This document shows, in pieces, positions 32,155 through 42,410 of a stretch of 64,000 bases of DNA (position 1 is the stretch's first letter; each line of letters begins with the position of its first letter). The notes under the pieces were generated by a model that saw nothing but the letters and a program-made list of their open reading frames with translations, had not been told where the DNA came from and ran no database searches. Both the position numbers and the translations under genes were made by a program. The stretch is taken from the NCBI GenBank assembly GCA_009763385.1, contig CM019822.1, positions 12,572,700-12,636,699 on the forward strand. Reading direction: 5' to 3'. Source of the stretch: Coix lacryma-jobi var. lacryma-jobi. Its lineage: Eukaryota; Streptophyta; Magnoliopsida; Poales; Poaceae.

Positions 32155-32384
32155 TTACACAGCGCACGGAGCGAATCGGCAGCGGTTGCTTCGCATGGAA
32201 ACCCCCTCTGCTCTGTACCCGGTGCAAAACTGGAGGTCAAGTCAATGCTCCAGCCAGTGAGAGTGAAGCACGAATCTCCGGAGCCTGTTTTGGACAGGAG
32301 GGATGATGCTTCGTCACGAGCCAAACTGCCAAAGGCCACCGAGCTACTCGTACAGTCGTAGTAGTACTAGAGCTTGCCAATTTC

Positions 32385-32614
32385 GGCCTTATTTAGATGG
32401 AAAAATTTTGCAAAATTTTTTCTGTAACGTTTTTATTATTATTTGACAAATTTTGTATAAATATGGACTATGTAGACTCTAAAGATTCGTTTCGACATAT
32501 ACATACTAAAAGTATAATTAGTTATTTTTTTTATCTATATTTAATACTCTATGCATACGTCCGAACATTGATGTGATGGAAAATTTTAGGAAATTGTGGA
32601 AACTAAACAGGGCC
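32385..32614. mobile_element. MITE with GGCCTTATTTAGATGG ends
   Basis: This is a second member of the GGCCTTGTT-type group: it begins GGCCTTATTTAGATGG and ends AACTAAACAGGGCC. The interior keeps the CTCTAAAGATTCGTTTCGACA and TATGCATACG landmarks shared with the element at 31546. Confidence 0.8.
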
Positions 32615-33507
32615 GAAGATTTCATTTCTCTAACGTGGGGCTAGGGGGTCTTAACAATTGCTTCTTTTTGTGGCCCTTCGTCCTTGCTTTCTGCATACGA
32701 GTACTAGAGGTTTTGGATTGGGATCTGGGGCTGCTGGCCGTTGCCTTTTCGTTGTCGATCTTGGATTGGTGGAAACACGCTAAACATGGACTATCAAAAC
32801 TCATTGTCCGTCTTGGGTTGCAAATGGGCGATAAAAGCGTTCATCTAGTGGGTTGCATTCTCCTTGCTTTTTTTTTTCTTTTGGAATTAGATGCGACTAC
32901 TTGCCAAGAATTTATTGTTATTACTAAGAATATCTTCCAATGAGAGAATATCAGGGGCAAAATACTAAAAATCTACGGTTATACTTGTTACATAGATTAG
33001 GATAATCAAACATACTTCGCTTGCACTTTTCACGATGTGTTTTACTCGTTGTGTGATCTATCCTATATCCAAAGGCTTCTTTTTTTAAGCGTATTATATG
33101 ATCGTACATTTTTTTCAACATCGTTTTATGATTTCTCTCAAGATACTCGCACTCACAAGCATTCTATGATAGCTATGGGCGTGAGATAAATTGGATTATA
33201 CACAACTTTTTGCAACAAATTTTTATGACCTACTAAGGTCCTTTTGGCACGACTCCGATTTCCCCATCTTGCTTCAGAGATCCGTCGAACGACCATCTAG
33301 AAAATAGCTCTTCGCAAGGAGCATAAATGAGCCGGAGCCATTTTGGTATCGAGGAGTCGGATCTAGGAAAACATGGTTTCTCCTAGTTGCTCCTTACAAA
33401 CTACAAAAATTATTACTAATCTACCAATATTGATATTTTGCTAGACGTTTTTCAAAACGGTTTCAGCTCTGCCATATAAGCCACTCCACAAACGATGTCG
33501 AAGGTGT
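32615..33507. other. AT-rich intergenic sequence
   Basis: I see no gene, RNA or clear repeat here. One plus-strand frame at 32596-32943 is hydrophobic by composition and partly overlaps the MITE end; I do not support it as a gene. Confidence 0.5.
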
Positions 33508-34016
33508 ATCCTAAGAGGCCTACCAAACTAATATTATAGGCACTCTCAACTCAAAAACTAGGACGATTTCTATATTTTATAATTAGGATGAGTCATCCCA
33601 CAAGCGAAAGCCAAAGCTACATCTCAAGAGGACTGCCAAACTAGCTCCATCCCAAGAGGCCTGCCAAACTAACCCTATGGGCGCTTTTAACTCAAAAACT
33701 AGAATGGTTTCTATGTTTATTAGTTAGAGTATCAACTAAGTGAAATAATGATGGGATATTAGAATTAAAGAAGAGAAAATATGTAAGTGTTTCTTAAATG
33801 AGAAACTATGACTATATAGGACCAAGATACGAAGAGATACATCATATTCAGCTGTGAATAATAGTTGTGGCAGCGACAACGATGTTGTCACAATATCCCC
33901 TCACAACAGCTACAATTCTCAAGATATGATGAGATACATCATGTTCGGCTATGATAGTTGTGGCAGCAGTTGCGATTGTTGCCACAACATCCCTCAAATA
34001 TAGCTGCAGTTATCTA
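33508..34016. repeat. Two short imperfect tandem repeats
   Basis: A unit containing GAGGCCTACCAAACTAA and AACTCAAAAACTAG occurs at about 33510-33590 and again at 33657-33740. A second unit with GAGATACATCAT and ATAGTTGTGGCAGC occurs at about 33834 and again at 33931, a period near 97 bp. Each pair has diverged. No coding role is seen. Confidence 0.65.
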
Positions 34017-34558
34017 TACACAAAATAAACATCTGGAGTTTCGTCGTGCAACAATGATAGTACAATTTATTCGCTTGAGTTTATCAACCATAGAACAATA
34101 TATCTTTCTTTCACATTACACAAATCACCTAAACAATACTTCTATGCAACGTAACAACATGTTACATGTCTTTTAATAAAAAAGGCACACAACATTGCCC
34201 TCGAGATTATTGCTATACTCATATATGACCATTGAGCTCTTTTTCAAAGTTCCAACTTCGTGTTTCAGCATGGATATGGATATGTGTATCGGTATCAGAT
34301 GGATACAGATATATAGATACGTCATTTTTTTAAAAAAACCCAATATATAGATACATTTCATTATTTTTTAAAAAATAAATAATGAGATTACTAGCAGCTG
34401 ATTAGAGACTACAATTATTTTACAACTTCTAATAGCTTCTAATAGTATCTCTGGTGTCCACCACTTATCCCACCGACACCTTAAAAAAATCAGAGTCCAC
34501 CGCTCCTCTCCCCAGTCGTTCTCGTTCCTATCCTTCCACCTTCCCGTCGTCGTTGAGA
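34017..34558. other. AT-rich intergenic sequence upstream of RDR1
   Basis: It includes low-complexity GATATGGATATG and TATATAGATAC stretches at about 34270-34350. No gene is supported. Confidence 0.5.
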
Positions 34559-34672
34559 GCCCCTTTGGAACGCGGGAATTTTTCTCGTTCCTGTGTTTTT
34601 TCTGTGAACAGTCAACTGATTCCTATGAAAATCCTGTATAATTCCTGTGAAATTCCTGCGTTCCAAAGGGGC
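34559..34672. mobile_element. Small MITE with GCCCCTTTGGAACGC ends
   Basis: The 114-bp element has perfect 15-bp terminal inverted repeats, GCCCCTTTGGAACGC and GCGTTCCAAAGGGGC. It is a typical small grass MITE without coding capacity, in the region upstream of RDR1. Confidence 0.85.
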
Positions 34673-34976
34673 CCTGAGGAAGAACTAGTGACTGGATCAG
34701 GGGAGTAAGAAATAAATCGAAAGGTGGAATCACCATTCACCAGAGCCTGCTGCTGCCTCCCGTCGTCGGCGCTTGTGGGTGCAGCAGGCCCATCGGGCGG
34801 TGGTGCTCATGCCGCCGTGCGCCGGGACGTGAGGCGGCGTTCGTGTCGGATTGCGGGGTGCGGGCAGGATTGGCGCCTCCGCGGCGCTCGTGCGTATGGA
34901 CGCGCAACGACGCGTCAAGGCCGGGTCTGGCTGCGAGGTGCGTCCAGGGCTCCAGGCGGAGGCAGAGGCCGCGTAT

Positions 34977-35019
34977 CCGTATCGGAGACGTACAGTATCC
35001 GATACTGTACGCGATACGG
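34977..35019. promoter_or_regulatory. Interrupted palindrome upstream of RDR1
   Basis: Arms CGTACAGTATC (34989-34999) and GATACTGTACG (35001-35011) flank a single base. Outer arms CCGTATCG (34977-34984) and CGATACGG (35012-35019) extend it, with four unpaired bases on one side. It lies about 1 kb upstream of the RDR1 start codon and just outside the region shared with the second copy. No role is shown. Confidence 0.6.
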
Positions 35020-36061
35020 CCCATCGACGGCGCGCTGCATCTCTCCCCATCATATTCCGACCCACCTTCCCGTCACCGTTTAAATGTTACGTACACATTG
35101 ACCGACTCCCCCACAAGTCTCCCTCCGCACTCGGCATTGCAGTCATAGAAACCATCGCACTTTCGTCGGCGAGCCACGAGCGGCGGCGCAACAGAAGGTG
35201 CGTGCGATCTCTTGCTCCAGCTCCCCACCGGCTCGCCGTCGAGCGCACGCGGTAGAGCAATTTTGTCTCCTCTTCTTCGTGGTGCGTGCGATCCTTGTCT
35301 TCGCGCGCTGCCGCAGATTGTTAGGTTATCCCTTTTTGTGTCTGTGGACTGTGGTTTTATTGCGGAGTCCCTGGCCTCTTCCGCCCTTCCCGGCTGCGTG
35401 AGGTGGGTTGATTCATTGGTTATGCTTCGTTGTTTTGTGGAGGTTTACTGGCTCACGGAAGGGTTTTGGGGAGGTTTAAGCGGGGGTATTAGTTGGAGAG
35501 TTGCTAATAATAGATGTGTTGACCTCTTGCGTTTTTTTTCAGTATATGATTTTGCCTATTTCTGAGTTAAAATCAAAGCGATGTGAAGTTGGGGTTAATT
35601 GGCGTGTCCTATGATGACTGATGATCGTTTTTCGTGTGTGAAAGTTTTCTTGCTGTGAACGAAATTTGTTTTGCTGATCTGTTCGTGTTCTACCTGACTG
35701 GCGTCTGTTTGTTAATGCTTGCTAAGAGGGATGTTTCATGTTTGATTTCTAGTCATGTTTGTGCTACTGCATTGCCGTGATTTAGGCTCATTGATGAAGA
35801 AATGGTATGCTTTTATTTTTTTAAATTATATTTCTGTATATGAACCAAGGTATCACAACAGCTACTCCATTATTAAAAAAAGATTGATTCCTAGTATAAA
35901 AAAAAATCCGGTGTTATGCACGATTATCTTTCTCTATGCTCTTTTTTTTGCTTCCTTTTGTTTAAAATGTAACAGTAATAAGAGAAATAAAATGCGCCAT
36001 TATATCTCGAGCTTTGTATCATTCCTAATGATTAATTGACTTTGTCATGATCTTGTTGTAG
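35020..36061 (+). promoter_or_regulatory. RDR1: RDR1 promoter-proximal region, 5' leader exon and leader intron
   Basis: From about 35020 the sequence is shared with 51885-52920 upstream of the second RDR1 copy, which marks this as the start of the duplicated unit. A leader exon probably ends near 35200 or 35300, where GGTGCGTGCG donor-like sequence appears twice. The leader intron ends at the TTGTTGTAG acceptor at 36061, 14 nt before the start codon. Exact transcription start and donor are not decided by the sequence alone. Confidence 0.6.
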
Positions 36062-36068
36062 TTGTGAT

Positions 36069-36119
36069 ATGCACCATGGTTGGCAGAACTATTCAGGTCC
36101 AAGGATTTGCTCTAACTGA
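36069..36119 (+). promoter_or_regulatory. Overlapping upstream ORF at the RDR1 start
   Basis: An ATG seven bases before the RDR1 start codon opens a 16-codon out-of-frame ORF ending in TGA at 36117-36119. It lies in weak context, while the main ATG is in strong context (CACCATGG). The dead copy keeps the upstream ATG, but its ORF stops earlier. Confidence 0.55.
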
Positions 36120-39100
36120 CAGTGCCGAGTCTGTCAAAGATTTTTTGGAGCGAATTGCTGGCGCTGGAACCATCTATGCTCTCAAACTCAGGCATCCAAG
36201 GAACATCTCTGCCAACTCAAGGGCGTTTGCTATAGTTCAGTTCCAGTCACAGGAAAGTGCTTCATTAGTAGAAGATGCCGCTCAAAGAAATGCTCTCTGG
36301 ATTGGACGATCTTATCTAAAAACCAGATCTGCAGACCGGGACATTGTTCCAAGACCCAGAATTCCAATGTTTTCTCTGGAGGACACTGTGCTGCATTTGG
36401 GATGCTTGGTTAAGGAAAATATTCTATCTGCTCTTTTTAGTGCAAGTAATGTTTCAGTTCAATTTGGATTTGATATGAAAAAGATTTACTTCTACCTCTC
36501 CTACAACCTTATTAAATATAAACTTGAACTTTCTTATGAAAGTATATGGGAGATGCAGCTTCACCGTCCACCTGCTTATAGGTCACGGACAAAGTTCCTT
36601 CTGATTCAGGTTAGTTTCTTGTACAATTTGCCCTCCTTGGACATTTTAGCACATTTTTAGGCTTTCCCTTTTTAATCCTCTGAAACATACAGAAATAGAT
36701 GATTTAAGCATCACCGACTACAAGAATGAGTTATTTCTTATGTTAGTCTTGTTTCCGCATCTTTCTACTTTCTTTGTACAAGTATCTGAATTGTACACTT
36801 TTTTCATTCTGGCTATGTTTTCCTTTTCATGGCTATATCCTTTTGAACGATAAATTAATTGATGTAAACATTATCGACTACAAGACCGAGTTATTGGTTA
36901 TGTTTTTCTTGTCTTCGCATGTTCCTATTTTCTTTGTATTCCGAGTTATTGGTTATGTTTTTCTTGTCTTCGCATGTTCCTATTTTCTTTGTATTCTTGA
37001 CTTCTTGTCTATGAATTGTATGCCTTTTCATTTAGGCAACCTTTTTTTATATCCTTTCTAGCATAGAGGGAAGTGTAGTCAGATGATTCCGTTAAATGAA
37101 TTTAGCATATTTTTGAGTTTTGGTGGAATGAAAATGACATGTTCGGTATACATAATTTCTTATATTTGTTGAAAATTCAGTATACCCATCCAATCAGTGA
37201 TCCACCAAGAGCCAGTTACCAATTTTTCAATTACAAACTTTGCTATTTACTTCCTCCATCTCAAATTGTAAGTCGTTTGACTTTTTTGGCCTCAAGTTTG
37301 ACCACTCATATTATTCAAAAAATTTGCACAAATATAGTCAAATTGAGGTCATTCTTGAAGAAATTTTATTAATAAAGTAAACCACTAAACCACGATAAAA
37401 AAGTAATATTTTGCACAAATTTTTGAATAAGGCGAGTGGTCAAAGTTGAGCTCAAAAAAGTCAAACAACTTACAATTTGGGATGAAGGAAGTAGTACGAG
37501 TTTTTTGAGCTTTAGAGTTCATATAAGTTTTTTTGGTCATGTTTCAGGTTCAGGCAGCTCCTAAAATTTATGAACTGCTCCCACGCCGTCCAGGTCTTAT
37601 GTTTGAGGATCCTTTCTTCAACTATTTTAGGGATGACACAGATGAACAATGGACCAGGACGATTGATTTTACTCCATCAGCTAGCATCGGTCAATCATCT
37701 ATTTTCTGTCTGGAGGTACCACAACAGTGTGAGCTCCCAAGAATTGGTGACTACTTTGTTTACTATAAAGAGCAAAACCTTGACTTTGAATGTCGGAATG
37801 GGTATTCATATTCCTGCGGTAACCGTCTTGTGCCAATTGTGAAATCTCCTGATTACATAGAGGTCCCTTTTGAGATACTCTTCAAAATCAACCATTTGGT
37901 TCAGAATGGGACACTCAGTGGCCCAACACTTAACCACAGTTTCTTCTATCATGTCAGCCCAGAATTTGAACCTATTGATCATATAAAGCGAGCACTTTTA
38001 AATATGTCATATTTGAAAAGAACCTGCTTGAATCCAACAAATTGGCTATCTGTACAATACTCAAGAATAAAGAAATTGCGCCATGCATCGCAAAGATCAT
38101 CTAATATATCTCTGGATGATGGCTTGGTCTATGTTCACAGGGTGCAAGTTACCCCAGCTAAAGTTTATTTTTATGGACCTGAGATAAATGTCTCCAATCG
38201 CGTGGTGCGGCATTTCTCTGCTGACATAGATAACTTCCTTCGGATTTCCTTTGTTGATGTGGACTGTGAGAAGCTACGTTCACTTGATTTGTCACCTCGT
38301 TCTACTTCTGGAACTGATGCAAGGAGAACTGCGCTGTATAATAGAGTTTTGTCAGTCCTTTCAAATGGCATCAATATTGGTGACAAACACTTTGAGTTTC
38401 TTGCCTTTTCTTCAAGCCAACTTCGAGATAACTCTGCATGGATGTTTGCTTCTCGGCAGGGATTGACTGCGAGTGACATAAGGAAGTGGATGGGGGACTT
38501 TCGAGATATCAGAAATGTGGCAAAGTATGCTGCAAGACTTGGGCAATCTTTTAGTTCCTCAACAGAAACTTTAAAAGTACACAAGTATGAGGTGGAACAA
38601 ATTCCTGGTATTGCAAATGGCACGAAATACATATTCTCTGATGGAGTTGGAAAGATCTCAGCTAATTTTGCAATGGAGGTGGCTAAGAAGTGCAAATTGA
38701 AACACTTTGCTCCTTCTGTTTTTCAGATAAGGTATGGTGGTTATAAAGGTGTTGTCGCTGTAGATCCAAAATCAAATCGTAAGCTTTCTTTGAGAAAAAG
38801 CATGTCAAAGTTCCAGTCAGAAAATATCACTCTTGATGTCCTTGCATACAGCAAGTACCAACCATGCTACCTGAATCGGCAGTTGATTACTCTTCTCTCA
38901 ACACTTGGGGTTGGCGATAATGTCTTCGAACTGAAGCAGCAGGAAGCCGTAAAGCAGTTGAACAGAATGGTAACCGAACCACAGGCTGCTCGTGAAGCAG
39001 TTAAACTTATGCCCATGGGAGAAGTCACCAATGTAGTTAAAGAATTGTTGTCATGTGGCTACCAGCCTGATCATGAGCCGTATCTTTCCATGCTGCTACA

Positions 39101-40847
39101 AACTTTTAGAGCATCCAAGCTTCTAGAATTGAAAACAAAGTCAAGGATATTCATCCCACAAGGGCGAGCAATGATGGGTTGCTTGGATGAAACCCGCACA
39201 CTAAAGTATGGTCAGATTTTCATCCAAGCTTCTTACTGTGCAGATGACCATCGCAGGTTCGTTGTAACTGGAAAAGTAGTTGTTGCCAAAAATCCTTGTC
39301 TCCACCCTGGTGACATAAGGGTTCTCGAGGCTGTTGATGTTCCTGCTCTGCACCACATGTTTGACTGTGTTGTCTTTCCACAGCAGGGACCAAGGCAAGT
39401 ATTTAACAATATATTGTCATATGTTTTCTAGTAAATTTCAACAAGCTTTTTGCTTGGGACATGTTATATCTTGGTTTGATATGTTTGTACCAATAGAAAT
39501 CTTTTGTCCATTTTGCCTTATGTCGATGCTAATCCTTGTATTGTGATTCATCTCTAGACTAATTTCAAATTCTGGTATTCATGAATGCAGACCACACCCT
39601 AATGAGTGTTCAGGGAGTGATCTTGATGGGGACATTTATTTTGTTTCTTGGGATCTGAATCTTATTCCAAGTCGTATGGTGAATCCTATGGACTATACTC
39701 CAGCTGCAGCAGAAACATTAGATCACGATGTTACTATTGAGGTATTTCTAACTGAAACCATTCATCTTCCATGCCATTGATGCTAAAAGTTCTTCTGCTG
39801 GCATCTATGCTGTCATTAATTTTGTGTTGGTCTATGTGTTGCTTTCTCATTGGCCTGATTCTTCTTTCTTCTGAACAATGAAGTATAAAGTTGTATTTCT
39901 CGTAGTTTAGTTAACTTTCTGTGCTCATGGTGGCAGCAGTTATATGTGAATTAAACAGATAGAATCAACTTCAACTTATGAACAAATCTCATGCCAAGCT
40001 TTGAAATGATCAATCTTGTTATTTTGTGCAGGAAATAGAGGAGTACTTCACAAACTACATAGTTAATGAGAGTCTTGGGATTATGGCCAATGCACATGTT
40101 GTCTTTGCAGATAAGGAATATCTGAAGGCTGAAAGTGCGCCGTGCATTCAATTGGCCAAGCTCTTCTCTATAGCTGTTGATTTCCCAAAGACTGGAGTGC
40201 CGGCTGTGATTCCACCTGAGCTACATGTAAAGGAGTATCCTGATTTTATGGAGAAGCTTGACAAAGTCACCTATGAATCAAAGGGTGTGATCGGGAAGCT
40301 CTACAGGGAAATAAAGAAGCACACACCTCACATAAAGCACTTCACGAGGGAAGTGGCAGGGCACTCTTATGACACTGATTTGATTGTTGATGGCTATGAA
40401 GATTACATTACTGAGGCTATAGAGTTCAAGGAAGAGTACCATTTCAGGTTGGGTAATCTTATGGACCACTATGGCATAAAAAGTGAAGCCGAGATAGTAA
40501 GTGGATGTATTCTAAAGATGGCAAAGAATTTCACCAAGAGTAGTGATGCTGATGCAATTAGAATGGCGGTGAGATCTTTGAGGAAAGAAGCTAGGTCATG
40601 GTTCAATGAGATGAGCTCAGGTGAGGATGACCAAGATGCCATTGCCTCTGCTTGGTACCATGTTACTTATCATCCACAGTACTGGGGCAGATACAATGAA
40701 GGATATGATCGTCCGCATCTTATTAGCTTCCCATGGTGCGTATATGACAAGCTCTTGATCATCAAGCAGAGGAGGAATTTGTTCACGCAGATGGATCCTA
40801 TGGTGTCTCTCATCAATAACATGAATCAAAACTTGAGATTCCATTGA
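36076..40847 (+). CDS. RDR1: RNA-dependent RNA polymerase 1, intact copy
   Basis: Four coding exons, 36076-36609, 37548-39394, 39591-39741 and 40032-40847, give 1115 residues, close to the usual RDR1 length. The N-terminus is an RRM-like domain (RTIQVQGFALTDSAESVKDF). The RdRP core holds YGGYKGVVAVDP and LRKSMSKFQSENITLDVLA, and the catalytic DLDGD lies in exon 3 (GSDLDGDIYFVSWD). The C-terminus keeps the family blocks NYIVNESLGIMANAHVVFAD, VDFPKTGVPAVIP and DFMEKLDKVTYESK. RDR1 copies single-stranded RNA into double-stranded RNA for DICER processing, mainly in antiviral and stress silencing. Intron 2 uses a GC donor (AAG|GCAAGT). Intron 1 holds a Stowaway MITE. Confidence 0.96.
37250..37491. 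mobile_element. Stowaway-type MITE in RDR1 intron 1
   Basis: The inverted ends are CTTCCTCCATCTCAAATTGT and CAATTTGGGATGAAGGAAG, flanked by TA on both sides (37248-37249 and 37492-37493), as expected for Tc1/mariner-type Stowaway elements. The corresponding intron of the second copy lacks it, so it arrived after the duplication. Confidence 0.85.
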
Positions 40848-41511
40848 GCATTGCCAGCAGGTTTGCTCTTGTACATATCCTTGATCTTTTGCAATCAGCA
40901 CTGCCAGCAGGTGTGCATGAATTATCTGATGAATCAGGACAGGCAAACTGCCACGAGCTGACGTCTGGCGTATGTGCTGTCTTAAAACTTTCTGATGCTG
41001 CTTCTGTTTAACTAAATGCATGTACCTTGATTTCCACTGGAACCTTGAGTTATTGAAGTGTGTAAATTTTCTATCTTTTGCTTAGTACATGTACCCAGAA
41101 ATATGCTGTTTGATGTTTTAGTATTGGATCTCTATCATGGGGTCAAGTGGTGTATGTGTGCACTATCAGTATCATGGGGTCGAATCTGTGCTTTCTGGTA
41201 TCTGCACTGCACCATTGTTTGGTTGCCAGTTATGCCATACATCCTGTTCAGTTATGGATTTACAAGTTGCTCTGAGCTCCTGTATGGCTGTATGGAAGAC
41301 AACGAACACCAGGTCTATTTCTTCCATTACCAAGAGTGAAGTGACACATCTCCCTTGCGTTCTTTGCTTGTTGCATTCACCTATGTTTTTTTTTAAAAAA
41401 AAAATTGCATTCGCCTTGCACCAGTATTCATTGGCATTCCAACGAGAATGGAAACATGAAAGAATGATCGTAAACAGATGTGTTAGTTCTAAGCATCAGA
41501 AAGCTCTACAA
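40848..41511 (+). other. RDR1 3' untranslated and downstream region
   Basis: No gene is seen. A near-direct repeat with CACTGCCAGCAGGT or CATTGCCAGCAGGT is at 40852 and 40899, and one around TATCATGGGGTC is at 41131-41142 and 41168-41182. Polyadenylation signals are not decisive. Confidence 0.5.
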
Positions 41512-41745
41512 GGTCTTAGATTCTTTCAAACTTTTTTCACTCTCTTTTCGTCACATCAATGTTTAGACACACATGCATGGAGCATTAAACGTTGGCAAAA
41601 TAAATAATTAATTATATAGATTAATTGTAAATCACGAGACGAATCTTTTGAGTTTAGTTAGTACATGATTGGATAATATTTATCAAATACAATGAAAGTG
41701 CTACGGTAGTAAAGTTGAAAAAATTTCAGCATCTAAATGAGGCCC
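41512..41745. mobile_element. MITE with GGTCTTAGATTC ends downstream of RDR1
   Basis: The left end is GGTCTTAGATTCTTTCAAAC and the right end GCATCTAAATGAGGCC. The interior matches the GGCCTTGTT-type grass MITE group in reverse (ACACATGCATGGAGCATTAA, ACGAGACGAATCTTTTGAG). It is about 234 bp, non-coding, with eroded ends. Confidence 0.75.
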
Positions 41746-41754
41746 TAACTCTGT

Positions 41755-42023
41755 CAGGAAACCGGGGCAAGCAAGGAAAACTTGTCAGGAAGCCGGGGCA
41801 ACGGGCAAGCACGGAAAACTTGACGTGCAGCGAGATCCTCCCGTTGTCGACGTCGAGCCTTGCCCCGGTGACGAACCAGTACCCGGGGCTGTCCTGCGGG
41901 CCCCATGGTCACCTGCGAGGTGTCCACGAGCCTGAGCATCTTCTGCGTGGCGACCGGCACGGGCGGCCCGCCGGCGAGCACGCCGGAGTTGATGTTGACG
42001 ACGCCCTCCGGCGGCTGCCTCTC
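41755..42023 (-). pseudogene. MACPF-like protein C-terminal fragment, split by element F
   Basis: The minus strand encodes RQPPEGVVNINSGVLAGG, then VPVATQKMLRLVDTSQVTMG, and after a 1-nt frame change DSPGYWFVTGARLDVDNG and RISLHVKF. This pattern (LVDTSQV, GYW-VTGA-L-V, ISL-VKFSLL) resembles the C-terminus of plant MAC/perforin-domain proteins of the CAD1/NSL1 group, from family memory only. Its upstream part continues beyond element F at about 51664-51720 (a Gly/Ser-rich linker). A tandem duplication of about 45 bp at 41754-41821 alters the end. No rest of the gene is present, so it is a fragment. Confidence 0.5.
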
Positions 42024-42311
42024 TGTCAGCATTCCCCATCTAGGCAGCCCACCTGTATCAGCGCGGCCCAGGAGGACCTCTAGGATTAAATCCAACAATG
42101 CCAAGTTTATTGGGCCGGATTGGGTCTGTAACGCATGTGTCGCCATGCCCAACTCGGAGTTGGGATAAATAGCAGAGAGCTCTCCAAGCTAGGGCAACAA
42201 AGAACATTACTCTCTATCATTTTATTGTATTTGGTCTACGGCCGCCGCACTACTTATCAATATAGCTCCTATGTTCTTCGCAATTTCCGTTTAGCTGTAG
42301 CGTAGCTAACA
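42024..42311 (+). repeat. 5' LTR of chromovirus F
   Basis: It begins TGTCAGCATTCCCC and ends GTAGCTAACA. An ATAAATAG TATA-like motif at about 42164-42171 could be the promoter. Confidence 0.93.
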
Positions 42312-42410
42312 CTGGTATAAAAGCCCTTCGATCCCCGGCCGCCGTGCAGCCTGGATCCCCATCCTCCGCCGCACCAACACTTCACCCGTCTCCAGCGAGC
42401 TCGCGGCGTC

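Noticed and set aside
32596..32943. A 115-codon hydrophobic plus-strand frame
   Set aside because: It overlaps the end of a MITE and T-rich sequence; hydrophobicity follows from composition.
35198..35565. Small plus-strand frames in the RDR1 leader region
   Set aside because: They cover leader exon and intron; frames are not kept in the second copy.
39395..39400. A frameshift or sequencing error at the RDR1 exon 2 end
   Set aside because: A GC donor with full consensus (AAG|GCAAGT) restores the frame exactly into the conserved exon 3, so a GC-AG intron is the simpler reading.
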